From contig CANJUQ010000001.1 of NCBI GenBank assembly GCA_947478175.1, forward strand, positions 62,001-126,000: a stretch of 64,000 nucleotides of DNA, in the 5' to 3' direction. A program made the position numbers and the translations under genes. The stretch comes from Thiotrichales bacterium. Lineage in GTDB: Bacteria; Pseudomonadota; Gammaproteobacteria; Francisellales; CACEW01. The notes under the pieces were generated by a model, which saw only the letters and a program-made list of their open reading frames with translations, did no database searches and had not been told where the DNA came from. Shown here one piece after another: positions 16,749-25,242 of this stretch; the stretch's first letter is position 1, and each line of letters opens with the position of its first letter.

Positions 16749-18332
16749 CTATCCCGCAAAGCCCATCTTCGCCAAATACTCTTCAAAACTACCTTTTGAA
16801 TTTAAGACTTCAGCTCTTTCGTCTTTGATTGATTGAACGGTCATCGCATCCATTTGTTTAGAAATCACGGGATCCAAAATAATTTCTTCAAAATAAGCCC
16901 GATGCTCTTGAGCCTGGATTAATCCAAATTCTTGATGTGATAAATTTTGGGCCTGCATGTAATTTAAAATTTGCGCAGAGGGTGTCTGATTAATATCTTG
17001 AATTTTAATTTTCTCAGCCAAGACAGCGCGCGTAAATTCACCCGGATTTTTGCCAGGGGTTTTTTCTAATCCAACACAGGCATCCATGACTTTGGCCAGC
17101 TCGAATAATTCAGACATTAAAATCTCAGCAGCGTCTTTCAATAAAATTGTTTTATTTTCTAGATTTAATTCACATCGGGGATCTCTCCCCCGACAGACGA
17201 CTTGTTTGAAATTATTTTTGGTATTTAAAAAACCAGGTTTATCTAAAGGCCTGTTAGATCCCAAGGCACAGTAAGTTAAAAACACATCCATAAAAGCGCT
17301 CTGAGTGGGTGTAATACCCAAAGGCGTTAATGGATTTAAATCTAACACTCGCACTTCGATATATCTGACTCCTCGACGGCATAAAGCTTCCGTCGGTCTT
17401 TCGGCAGATTCTGTAATTTGTTTAGGTCGAATGGGGCTGTAATACTCGTTTTCTATTTGTAACAAATGGTCATTAAGCTGAATTCTTTTATTATTTTTAT
17501 ATACCCCCAACTGGGTATATTCAGAATAAGGCGTACTGACAGCCAACTTTAAACTTCTGGCATAGGCATGAGGGTTATTCAAAGAAATACAAATTTGAGA
17601 TTGAGATTTATTTTGATAGCCAATGTCGCTCATTCGCAGTGACGTCGCATATTCGCCAATCAACGTATTATTTAAAAAAGGCTGTAAACAAGTACTAACT
17701 TCTCGGCCCGCTAATAAACTTTTATCACAGGCCGGAGAGGCTCCAAATAAATAGGGCAAGATCCAATAATTTCTAAAATAATTTCTGAGCAAAATAAAAT
17801 AGACATCTGATTTAGAGTGAGAATTAGATTGATCTTGTTTTGGAAAAAGCGTTTCAAAAAAACTATTGGGGAAAGAAAAGTTGTAATGCAATCCTGCAAT
17901 GATTTGCATGCGCTTCCCATAACGGGTCACTAAGCCTTCTCGATATAATTTTTTAAATTGTCCTATGTGACTACGCCCATAATCAGCGATGGAAATATCT
18001 TCTTCGCAGACCACCCCCATCGGCATACTCATGGGCCAGAAATATTCTTGCTGTTGATCCAAGTGATGCCAAGCGTACGCACTAATGCTTTCCAGAGAAT
18101 CAAAAAGATTTGCTCGGCCCCACAAAGGCGGCGTAATAATTTCTGTCAGGCTTTCTGAAAAATCAGTCGTAATCGTTGGATGAGTTAAAGCTTTGCCTAA
18201 AGAAGCCGGGTGCGGCTGATGCGAAAGCTGCCCATCAAAACTCACACGCAAATTTTCTTTTTCGATGCCTCGCATCAAACAAGTAAAGATTTTTTGGTCT
18301 GAGTTTAATAAACGATCAAAAGCCGATTTCAA
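16749..18332 (-). CDS. gshA: Glutamate-cysteine ligase
   Basis: This cytosolic enzyme joins glutamate and cysteine with ATP to give gamma-glutamylcysteine, the first step of glutathione synthesis. At 527 residues it has the length of the E. coli-type GshA. The N-terminus shows the family motif RGIEKENLRV near residue 21, and FSESLTEIITPP lies near residue 58. RYIEVRVLDLNPLTP near residue 326 is also typical. No gshB is present in the window. It lies 21 bases downstream of the M17 aminopeptidase gene and may be co-transcribed with it. Confidence 0.95.
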   Translation of the reverse strand: MKSAFDRLLNSDQKIFTCLMRGIEKENLRVSFDGQLSHQPHPASLGKALTHPTITTDFSESLTEIITPPLWGRANLFDSLESISAYAWHHLDQQQEYFWPMSMPMGVVCEEDISIADYGRSHIGQFKKLYREGLVTRYGKRMQIIAGLHYNFSFPNSFFETLFPKQDQSNSHSKSDVYFILLRNYFRNYWILPYLFGASPACDKSLLAGREVSTCLQPFLNNTLIGEYATSLRMSDIGYQNKSQSQICISLNNPHAYARSLKLAVSTPYSEYTQLGVYKNNKRIQLNDHLLQIENEYYSPIRPKQITESAERPTEALCRRGVRYIEVRVLDLNPLTPLGITPTQSAFMDVFLTYCALGSNRPLDKPGFLNTKNNFKQVVCRGRDPRCELNLENKTILLKDAAEILMSELFELAKVMDACVGLEKTPGKNPGEFTRAVLAEKIKIQDINQTPSAQILNYMQAQNLSHQEFGLIQAQEHRAYFEEIILDPVISKQMDAMTVQSIKDERAEVLNSKGSFEEYLAKMGFAG

Positions 18333-18353
18333 TGATTTAATCCTTGGTTCTTG

Positions 18354-19775
18354 TTATTGAGTCCCATATTTTTTTTCGATCGCATGAAACACGGCTCTTA
18401 ATGCCATGGCTTCTCCGCCTTCTGGTTTACCCGGTCTCGAAGAAGTATTAAATGCCATCAAGTCAATATGACACCAAGTAATATTTTCACCCACAAAGTT
18501 TTCTAGAAATAAGGCCGCTGTAATCGCCCCACCGTAAGACACTTTGCTCATGTTATTTAAATCAGCGATGTTAGATTTCAAATGGGCTTTATAAGGCTGA
18601 TGTAAAGGCATCGGCCATAAGGGATCTTCGTATTTCAGACCCATTTCTAAAATAAGACTTGAAAATTTTTGATCATTCGAAAATAAAGCGGGAAGATCTG
18701 CCCCCAGCGCCACTCTTGCAGCCCCAGTTAACGTCGCAAAATCAATAATTAACTCCGCTTGATTCTCAGAAGCTAAACATAAAGCATCCGACAAAATCAC
18801 GCGGCCTTCAGCATCTGTATTACCAATTTCAACCGTCAGACCTTTTCGAGTTTTAATCACATCGCCAGGTCTATAGGCATTTCCAGCCACTGCGTTTTCA
18901 ACTGCAGGAATATAAACAGTCAAATAAATTGGCAATTGAGCGGCCATAATTAATTTTGCCAGGCCTAATACATGGGCTGCGCCACCCATGTCTTTTTTCA
19001 TCCAACGCATGCCTTCAGCATCTTTGAGATCCAAGCCGCCCGTATCAAAACAGACGCCTTTGCCGATTAAAGTCACTTTTGGATTTTTTGGATTCCCCCA
19101 AGAAAATTGGATTAATCTAGGCTCATCATCACTGGCACGACCCACGGCATGAATTGCTGGGAAATTTTTATTTAACAAATCTTGGCCCGTGATGCATTCA
19201 AATTGAGCGTTAGATTCTTGAGCTATTTTTTCAGCCCACAAAGCCAATTCTGACGGCCCCATATCTTCTGCGGGAGTGTTAATTAAATCTCTAATTAAAT
19301 AATGTGCCTGGCAATAATTTAAAATTATTTCTAATGCTTGGTCTGAGACGATTAATCTTTTAGAAAAACTAGTGCGGTTTTTTTTATAACGCTCAAATTT
19401 ATACCCTTGCAAACCCCAGCCAATTGCGGCTTGGATAAAATCAAAACCGGTTAGACCTTCTGAATAATAATCCCCAGCAGGAAGACAATCATAAGCAGCA
19501 GCCAAAGAATCCATCACAGATTCCCCACGAATTACCAAAGCTAATAAATGATGATTCTCTTGGGGTATTAAAACAGTCTTTCCCACTTCTGGAGAAAACC
19601 TAAGATTTTCTAGCCAATCTTGAACTGTTTGAGTTTGATGGTTTACCCAATCCGTATATTCAGCCCGAGTGATCACTCTCAAAAATCTTTTTTGAGAATT
19701 ATTTTTCTGAGAAGAATCCTGATGAGAAACAAAAAAATTGGCGGGATCTAAGCCGATGTGGATGTCGTGAGCCAT
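18354..19775 (-). CDS. M17 leucyl aminopeptidase family protein
   Basis: This 473-residue cytosolic metallopeptidase releases N-terminal residues from peptides. The family's two-metal site is complete: KGVCFDTGGLDLK near residue 236 (metal Lys and Asp, then catalytic Lys), WMKKDMGGAA near 257 (metal Asp) and NTDAEGR near 317 (metal Asp and Glu, catalytic Arg). It resembles the shorter PepB-like or proteobacterial M17 group more than E. coli PepA, which also binds DNA. The start overlaps the end of tolC by 28 bases, so translation of the two may be coupled. Confidence 0.92.
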   Translation of the reverse strand: MAHDIHIGLDPANFFVSHQDSSQKNNSQKRFLRVITRAEYTDWVNHQTQTVQDWLENLRFSPEVGKTVLIPQENHHLLALVIRGESVMDSLAAAYDCLPAGDYYSEGLTGFDFIQAAIGWGLQGYKFERYKKNRTSFSKRLIVSDQALEIILNYCQAHYLIRDLINTPAEDMGPSELALWAEKIAQESNAQFECITGQDLLNKNFPAIHAVGRASDDEPRLIQFSWGNPKNPKVTLIGKGVCFDTGGLDLKDAEGMRWMKKDMGGAAHVLGLAKLIMAAQLPIYLTVYIPAVENAVAGNAYRPGDVIKTRKGLTVEIGNTDAEGRVILSDALCLASENQAELIIDFATLTGAARVALGADLPALFSNDQKFSSLILEMGLKYEDPLWPMPLHQPYKAHLKSNIADLNNMSKVSYGGAITAALFLENFVGENITWCHIDLMAFNTSSRPGKPEGGEAMALRAVFHAIEKKYGTQ

Positions 19776-21097
19776 TGATTCAAGAGGCTAATTTGAGGGA
19801 GGCCAAGGCTACCCACATCTTCTTGTAGCGTCAACGTGTCTGTCATGTATTTATACTCGGCCTGGGTATAGTTTTTACGGTCTGAAAATAACTGATTCGC
19901 CTGATCTAATACATTTACAATGGTCTCTGTTCCGACTTTATATTCTTCGTCTAATTGCTTTAAAGACAGCTCATCTGCCGTGACCGCTTGTTTCAAAGCA
20001 GCGACTTGGGAGATATCAGAAATCACAGAACGATAATCTTGGCGAGTCTGCGCGACCGTATTTCGATAAGTCTGCAACGTAGTATCTGTTTGAGCATCAT
20101 AAGAACGAGCTGCTTGGATGGTCGAAGCAAACAGCGCTGTTCCTTCAAAAATATTCCAGCTGGCTTGTAACTGGATAGCCCAGCTATGGGAGCTTCTTTC
20201 ACCTGCAAAATGCTCAACCAAAACCGTATCATTCGCATTGGTGTGGGCCAAACCATAAGTCGCAACAAAATTAACCTGAGGTAATTGATTACCGACTTCT
20301 TCTGTGATGACTTGCTTAGAACTATCAGCAGTCAAACGTGCAGCGATCAAAGTTTTATTATTAATTTCTGCTTCACGAACCCATGTCTCTATATCTGCAG
20401 GGTCAGGCGAAGCAAAGGGGAAAGTTTCTTTAGGCGCGGCTAAATCTGTATAACGAACGCCTGTTAGCTTAGATAAATTACTGACATCAATTTGCAATTG
20501 AGATTGATCTTTGATTTGCGTGGCATAACTTAAATCATAATTAGCTTCAGCTTGCTTAACAGCTTTAATTGTACTTAAGCCTGCTTGGAATTTTTCTTGA
20601 GTTTGCTTGAGCGTTCGGCCATAGAAAGACACGGCCGCGTCATCAGAAGCCAAGACACCTTTATCTTGAAGAATATTAAAATAATCCGTCGCAACGGTCA
20701 GAATAAAACTTTGAACATTGGCCTGATAAGTCGCTTGAGCGGACGCTGAAGTATCGCTTTGAGAGAGTGTCGTTCCCCAGAGATTTAAATTAAACACTGG
20801 CTGCGACAAGCTCACTGTCTCTGTGTCCCACAGAGCGCTATCGTTATAACTCGATGTGTTATAAGCCGTCGCATTACCCACTGCGGATAATGACACCGTC
20901 GGAAATAGCCCACCCACTGCTGAGTAATAACCCTGCTGTGCCGCTTTTTGCGTCGCGTCATAGCCTTGAAAAACAGGCGCGTTAGTTTTGGCCTGTTGAT
21001 AAGCACCGAGCAAATCAACTGCGTAAACATTCATGGAAACAGCAGAAAAAAAAGCCAGTGCCAGTGGCGACACGAGCGATCTTCTAGCAAACCACAT
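19748..21097 (-). CDS. tolC: TolC-family outer membrane efflux channel
   Basis: The 449-residue precursor begins with a Sec signal (RRSLVSPLALAFFSAVSMNVYA, quoted as RRSLVSPLALAFF and SAVSMNVYA). The mature protein starts DLLGAYQQAKTNAPVFQGYD, a classic TolC opening. Two repeats of long helices and short strands follow, with the second-repeat motif YKVGTETIVNVLDQANQLF near residue 390. It forms the trimeric channel through which tripartite pumps and type I exporters discharge. No pump genes adjoin; the YbhGFR-type system at 38.6-41.7 kb is one possible partner. The gene sits between csrA and the M17 peptidase. Confidence 0.92.
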   Translation of the reverse strand: MWFARRSLVSPLALAFFSAVSMNVYAVDLLGAYQQAKTNAPVFQGYDATQKAAQQGYYSAVGGLFPTVSLSAVGNATAYNTSSYNDSALWDTETVSLSQPVFNLNLWGTTLSQSDTSASAQATYQANVQSFILTVATDYFNILQDKGVLASDDAAVSFYGRTLKQTQEKFQAGLSTIKAVKQAEANYDLSYATQIKDQSQLQIDVSNLSKLTGVRYTDLAAPKETFPFASPDPADIETWVREAEINNKTLIAARLTADSSKQVITEEVGNQLPQVNFVATYGLAHTNANDTVLVEHFAGERSSHSWAIQLQASWNIFEGTALFASTIQAARSYDAQTDTTLQTYRNTVAQTRQDYRSVISDISQVAALKQAVTADELSLKQLDEEYKVGTETIVNVLDQANQLFSDRKNYTQAEYKYMTDTLTLQEDVGSLGLPQISLLNQWLTTSTSA

Positions 21098-21115
21098 AAC
21101 CCAAACCTAAAGGCT

Positions 21116-21146
21116 AAAAAAAATGAGGGGCGAGTCTAGCACCCTC
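21116..21146 (-). terminator. probable rho-independent terminator after csrA
   Basis: On the minus strand GAGGG, an 11-base loop region and CCCCTC are followed by ATTTTTTTT. It starts directly after the csrA stop codon and lies 18 bases before the tolC start. Confidence 0.5.
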
Positions 21147-21147
21147 C

Positions 21148-21393
21148 CTATTCTTTGGGTAGCTCGGTTTCACATAGATTTTCAGCTTGAATTGATCCGT
21201 CTTGTTGAAGAGAGGTCGGTAATTCATTTTGCTTCGGGTGAATACGTGCAAAAATTTCCTCTCGATGAACCGAAACACTCTTAGGTGCATCAATTCCAAG
21301 TCTAATCTGGCTGCCTTTTGCATGAAGAACGGTGATTTTTACGTCATCACCAACAATGACAGATTCGCCCACTTTTCGGGTTAATATAAGCAT
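21148..21393 (-). CDS. csrA: Carbon storage regulator CsrA, with long C-terminal tail
   Basis: This small dimeric RNA-binding protein blocks or stabilises mRNAs by binding GGA motifs near ribosome sites. It is a central switch between replicative and transmissive states in Legionella and relatives. The core [20 protein letters not shown] runs to about residue 51, with the RNA-contacting residues of strand 1 (LTR) and of VSVHREEI intact. I chose the ATG at 21391-21393, preceded by AGGAG, over the longer in-frame ORF to 21480. The protein is 81 residues, about 20 longer than typical CsrA; the extra part is a polar tail ([16 protein letters not shown]...). The tail is unusual and its role is unknown. 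Confidence 0.93.
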   Translation of the reverse strand: MLILTRKVGESVIVGDDVKITVLHAKGSQIRLGIDAPKSVSVHREEIFARIHPKQNELPTSLQQDGSIQAENLCETELPKE

Positions 21394-21546
21394 CCCTGCG
21401 CTCCTAGTTATAATTATTTTTAATCTAAGTTCGTTTTTATAGTCCGGGCGCATGACAGCATTTTTTTCATTGCCAATCAATAGGATTACTATTTAACTTG
21501 ATATTAAAACTATAAAAATAAAATCCAAAAAATCAACAAAAAGCTT

Positions 21547-21558
21547 ATCAATATTGAT
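21547..21558. promoter_or_regulatory. 12-bp palindrome in the csrA-mltA divergent gap
   Basis: ATCAATATTGAT is a perfect inverted repeat in the AT-rich region between csrA and mltA, about 155 bases upstream of csrA. It could be an operator, but chance is possible in such AT-rich DNA. Confidence 0.25.
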
Positions 21559-21747
21559 TAATAACCGTGTTTATTTTGTTTTAAAAAAAAGTTGAACAAC
21601 ACCAAGATTTTCACGCTTTTTTAAAATTTTTTTCAATCATTCCTCTCTCATCTCCAGATCATCTCCAGATTGCTCTTCATGTATGCGTTTGCCAGACTCT
21701 GCGCCTTTTCATTTTGTATTCCCCCTCACCTAAAAAAAGATGATTCA

Positions 21748-22875
21748 ATGACTTCGTTTTTACGCCACTCCTCGATTTTTTTTCTTGCTTTATTTTTGCC
21801 ATTTTTTTTATTCGCTCAGCCTTCAGATTCTTCTTCCAATTTTATTCCCTTAAATAATTTACCCAACTGGAATACAGACCACCAAAGCCAAGCGATTCCG
21901 GCGCTTTTAAATACTTGCCAAAAACCCAAAAAAAACTCAGCAGCGACTTCTGTTTCTTTCAAAACTTTTTGTTACCAACTTCAGAAAAATCCTCAGCTAT
22001 CTGACTTACAAACCAGAGCCCTTTTAGAAAAATATTTCGTCGCTATCCCCATTAAAAATCAGGGCAATCCAACAGGCTTATTTACGGGCTATTACGAACC
22101 CATGGTCGAAGGTTCGCCGGTCAAAACAGCCGTGTATTCCGTCCCGATTTATGGCAAGCCCTCAGGCCTCGTGAAAACCAATATTAATGGCAAATCAACT
22201 TATCGAATCTTAAAAAATGGCCATTACCAGTCTATTCCAGACCGCGCCATGCTGGTTCAAAACCCACCCCAAAATACCCCCGTTCTTGCTTGGATTCATT
22301 CTTCAATTGATCAGTTTTTTTTACAGATTCAAGGCTCAGGTCTAATAAACCTAACCAATGGCCAAAATCTTCTGATTGGCTATGCCGGTGAAAATGGCAA
22401 AAACTATTTTCCGATTGGCGCTTACCTAGTAAAAACAAATGCGCTGTCATCCAAAAATATTTCCATGCAGTCCATTCAAGACTGGCTCGAAGCCCATCCA
22501 AAATCGGCTCAAATGGTCATGAATTTAAACCCTTCTTTTGTCTTTTTCAGAGCCCTTAAAACAAATCAACCTATTGGCGCAGAAGGCGTTGAACTCACCC
22601 CTTATCGATCACTGGCAGTCGATCGCCGATTTACTTCTCTGGGAACGCCTGTTTGGCTCAGTACTTCTTTGCCTCAAAGCAATACCAGCAGCACAAGCAA
22701 TACAACCCATAACGAAACCTTCGACCGCCTCTTAGTCGCCCAAGACACTGGCGGCGCCATCAAAGGCCCCGTTCGCGGTGATGTCTATTTCGGCAGTGGC
22801 ACAGAACCTGAATGGCTCGCAGGACATATGCAATCTTCTGGAGAACTTTGGGCACTGCGACCTAAAACATTTTAA
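21748..22875 (+). CDS. mltA: Membrane-bound lytic murein transglycosylase A
   Basis: MltA cleaves peptidoglycan glycan strands with formation of 1,6-anhydro-muropeptides. The ATG at 21748 is preferred over the upstream ATG at 21670 because it gives a clean signal peptide (MTSFLRHSSIFFLALFLPFF, cleavage near AQP). Family motifs are FTGYYEPMVEGS (about residue 130), QIQGSGLI (about 190), YAGENGKNYFPIG (about 208), and the 3D-domain end VAQDTGGAIKGPVRGDVYFG with the catalytic-type Asp. No lipobox Cys is seen at the signal end, unlike E. coli MltA, so membrane anchoring by lipid is doubtful. The protein is 375 residues. Confidence 0.9.
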   Translation: MTSFLRHSSIFFLALFLPFFLFAQPSDSSSNFIPLNNLPNWNTDHQSQAIPALLNTCQKPKKNSAATSVSFKTFCYQLQKNPQLSDLQTRALLEKYFVAIPIKNQGNPTGLFTGYYEPMVEGSPVKTAVYSVPIYGKPSGLVKTNINGKSTYRILKNGHYQSIPDRAMLVQNPPQNTPVLAWIHSSIDQFFLQIQGSGLINLTNGQNLLIGYAGENGKNYFPIGAYLVKTNALSSKNISMQSIQDWLEAHPKSAQMVMNLNPSFVFFRALKTNQPIGAEGVELTPYRSLAVDRRFTSLGTPVWLSTSLPQSNTSSTSNTTHNETFDRLLVAQDTGGAIKGPVRGDVYFGSGTEPEWLAGHMQSSGELWALRPKTF

Positions 22876-22959
22876 ATTCTTTGGCGCTTTCGTTTTTAAT
22901 AAAACACTAATCAACATCGATTAATGTCTATAAAAACGATAACTATAAAGTGAATTTTC

Positions 22960-24513
22960 ATGCCAAATATCTCACTAAAAACAGTGGAACTTGAAGAATA
23001 CCCCGCCGCTAGGCAGCTAAAACTTATTAGTTCAGCTGATCAAAAAATTCTCTCTGACTGGGCTAGCACTGTTGTTCCCACGCATTATTTTTTCTATTTC
23101 TTTAATTTCGTGTTGTCTCTCCTAGCTGGAGCGACAGCTGGAAAACTAGCCGATTCCCACGTCAAAACCTATGCCATGCCTTTTGCCGTTATTGATCCCT
23201 TGTTAGGCCTTGATGTCATTCAAACTAAACGAGATATTTTTGGCTGGACTAAAGCTGGACAGAGCAAACTACACGCTACTGAAAGAAAGTCTTGGCTCGC
23301 CGTTCAAGTAACCTTTGCAATATTAACCATCATTCCCAACACTGCAGTTGCCTCTTGGGGGATTAATAAAAACTTACTGACCACCCTGGGAGCCTCTGCT
23401 GTTTTAGCCCCTGTTTCTGCTGCCATGCTGCTCGCCCTTTCTATTCGAGGCGCGCTTGGATGTGCTTACAACTTACGCCAAGCCAATCTTGCTAAGAAAA
23501 AAATAGACCCATTTTTTCTTTTAGAAGACCGCTATAAAAAATACCAAGTGGTTCAAAAAAAACAACGATTAGAACAAGAGCGCCGACGTCTATTGACTCA
23601 AATTCAAGCGCTCGTTCATCTTGCTAACCTATCTAAAGAAATTTCCCTCAAAGAATTCCCAGCAGAAAAACAAAAATTACTGACAGATTCTCAAGCACTG
23701 TTAGACCAAAATCCGATCGCTCTATCAAATCCGGCCCATATCGAAGCGCTTGGGAATTATTTGATCCACAAACAAGAAGCCAAACCCAAAATACTTCAAA
23801 AAAGAGCCTTGATGGCTTCTCTCTCCAGCCTTGGGACCTTATTTAGCGCGCTTTCTATATTAACCGCTCCTTTCCCACCAGTTGCTATGGCTTTTGGAAT
23901 TATGGCCACCGTTTGCTTAAGCATTACTGCAGTGAATCGAATCAATGAAATGTATAAACGTCGTGTGGCACAAAAAACCACTCAAACGGTTTTACTGGCC
24001 ATAGCGACTCGATTAAACACACAGAACGATCATGCAGTGGCGGAATTATTCCAAACTATTCGAGATCAAGAACCTCATTTAAAATTTTTTGTTAATAGAA
24101 AAATAAAAAAAGCGGCTCAAGAAAAAGTAGCCCTGGCCCAATTCAAATTAAAAAATTTAATATCAGATGCCATCGTACGACAAACACTCAAAATCCCGGC
24201 AGGCCAAAATCCATTGGATAGTATTTCTTCAAGCGATCGAGAACGCATCCTGGTTGACTATTGCAGAACCCATCGCACCCAAGCAGAGCGTTATCTTAAA
24301 AATAAGCCTGATGATCAATTTGAAAAAGAAACAGACCAACTCTTTTCAGGGGCAATAAAACAAGAGACTACTCTAGCAAGAAGCTCTACACCTGAAAGCA
24401 GCACCGCCCACCCTCCTAGTGCAACCGTTTTTGTTTCAGTAGTAGCAACACAGAGTCCTGGTTCTACTACATCAGAGAATTCACGCTCCGAGAGCTCTTT
24501 TGGAAAAGATTAG
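22960..24513 (+). CDS. membrane protein A of an unnamed paralogous family
   Basis: I do not recognise the family, but this 517-residue protein is clearly a paralogue of protein B at 45899-47494. Hydrophobic segments lie at about 43-60, 110-133, 138-168 and 285-325, the last two parts forming a hairpin (SLGTLFSALSILTAPFPP, then VAMAFGIMATVCLSITAV). Between them is a charged helical, probably coiled-coil, stretch at about 185-245. Motifs shared with B include AMPFAVIDP, IQTKR, QSKLH..ERKSW, KIDP...DR, the SLGTL hairpin and AIVR..LK....Q.PLD. The last 60 residues are Ser/Thr/Glu-rich and disordered. There is no signal peptide. It could be a translocated or inner-membrane protein. BrnT/BrnA follow directly. 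Confidence 0.7.
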   Translation: MPNISLKTVELEEYPAARQLKLISSADQKILSDWASTVVPTHYFFYFFNFVLSLLAGATAGKLADSHVKTYAMPFAVIDPLLGLDVIQTKRDIFGWTKAGQSKLHATERKSWLAVQVTFAILTIIPNTAVASWGINKNLLTTLGASAVLAPVSAAMLLALSIRGALGCAYNLRQANLAKKKIDPFFLLEDRYKKYQVVQKKQRLEQERRRLLTQIQALVHLANLSKEISLKEFPAEKQKLLTDSQALLDQNPIALSNPAHIEALGNYLIHKQEAKPKILQKRALMASLSSLGTLFSALSILTAPFPPVAMAFGIMATVCLSITAVNRINEMYKRRVAQKTTQTVLLAIATRLNTQNDHAVAELFQTIRDQEPHLKFFVNRKIKKAAQEKVALAQFKLKNLISDAIVRQTLKIPAGQNPLDSISSSDRERILVDYCRTHRTQAERYLKNKPDDQFEKETDQLFSGAIKQETTLARSSTPESSTAHPPSATVFVSVVATQSPGSTTSENSRSESSFGKD

Positions 24514-24528
24514 CTTGAAAAAAATTAC

Positions 24529-24542
24529 ATTGTAATTACAAT
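24529..24542. promoter_or_regulatory. 14-bp palindrome upstream of brnT, probable operator
   Basis: ATTGTAATTACAAT is a perfect inverted repeat ending six bases before the brnT ATG. BrnTA-type operons are autorepressed by the antitoxin or the complex, so a palindrome overlapping the translation start region is a natural operator candidate. Confidence 0.5.
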
Positions 24543-24548
24543 ATTTCT

Positions 24549-24842
24549 ATGAATAAAATCACTTTTGAATGGGATGCCTCCAAGGCATCTTCTAACAAAA
24601 ATAAGCATGGCATTAGTTTTGAAGAAGCACGAACTGTCTTTTACGATGAAAATGCAGTGATTATTAATGACCCTGAGCATTCTGATGATGAAGATCGTTT
24701 TATCATGCTGGGATTAAGCGTTATTTCTAGAATTTTGGTCGTCATACACTGTTATCGTGAAGAAGAAGAAAAAATCATCCGAATCATTTCAGCTAGAAAA
24801 GCAACTAAAAAAGAATCCACACAATACCGAGGCGATCTATGA
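24549..24842 (+). CDS. brnT: BrnT-family toxin
   Basis: The 97-residue protein matches the BrnT (DUF497) RelE-like ribonuclease toxins. The opening FEWDASKASSNKNKHGISFE and the segment DPEHSDDEDRFIMLGLS are family hallmarks, and the C-terminal IIRIISARKATKKE carries the conserved Arg-Lys region. In this family the toxin stops translation by cutting RNA and is neutralised by BrnA. The stop overlaps the brnA start by four bases (ATGA), typical of a coupled pair. A palindrome lies just upstream. Confidence 0.92.
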   Translation: MNKITFEWDASKASSNKNKHGISFEEARTVFYDENAVIINDPEHSDDEDRFIMLGLSVISRILVVIHCYREEEEKIIRIISARKATKKESTQYRGDL

Positions 24843-25045
24843 AAAAAGAATATGACTTCTCTCAAGCAAAAAAAAACCCCTACATCCGGGACTTGAAAAA
24901 ACAGGTCACTATTAGATTGGACTCGGACACTATTATCTACTTTCAACATCTAGCAGAAGATAATGGCATTCCTTATCAAACGCTGATTAATTTATATCTT
25001 CGTGACTGCGTTCAAAAAAATAAAAAACTAGATATGCGCTGGTAA
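24839..25045 (+). CDS. brnA: BrnA-family antitoxin
   Basis: This 68-residue protein follows brnT with a four-base overlap. It has a disordered toxin-binding N-terminus (MKKEYDFSQAKKNPYIRDL) and a ribbon-helix-helix DNA-binding C-terminus (KQVTIRLDSDTIIYFQHLAE, then GIPYQTLINLYLRDCV). This is the usual order of BrnA/CopG-type antitoxins that repress their own operon. It is complete, with no sign of decay. Confidence 0.88.
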   Translation: MKKEYDFSQAKKNPYIRDLKKQVTIRLDSDTIIYFQHLAEDNGIPYQTLINLYLRDCVQKNKKLDMRW

Positions 25046-25162
25046 ATTTTTTGATTGAAAAAACCATGACCAATCCAAACAAGAAGACTAGCCCGTGCTT
25101 TCAAGCGTTTTCTTAGGTAAAATCGCGCCCCTGATTGGGTTGGCCACCCTGCCACCCCAACG

Positions 25163-25190
25163 CGGGCGAACACGAGGTTCGCCCCTACAC
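25163..25190. repeat. GGGCGAAC...GTTCGCCCCTAC REP-like repeat
   Basis: The palindrome GGGCGAACacgagGTTCGCCC, followed by CTACACCA, lies between brnA and miaB, upstream of the chosen miaB start. A near-identical copy is at 53948-53976, and related arms lie in the MITE at 13008-13085. Confidence 0.7.
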
Positions 25191-25242
25191 CAACCCCCTC
25201 TGGGAAACTCGTCAAAAAATCAAAAAATTCGGACAATCTTCC

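Noticed and set aside
25135-25242. N-terminal extension of MiaB
   Set aside because: The extension is translated from the REP-like repeat and is absent from the family; the ATG at 25243 gives the normal protein.
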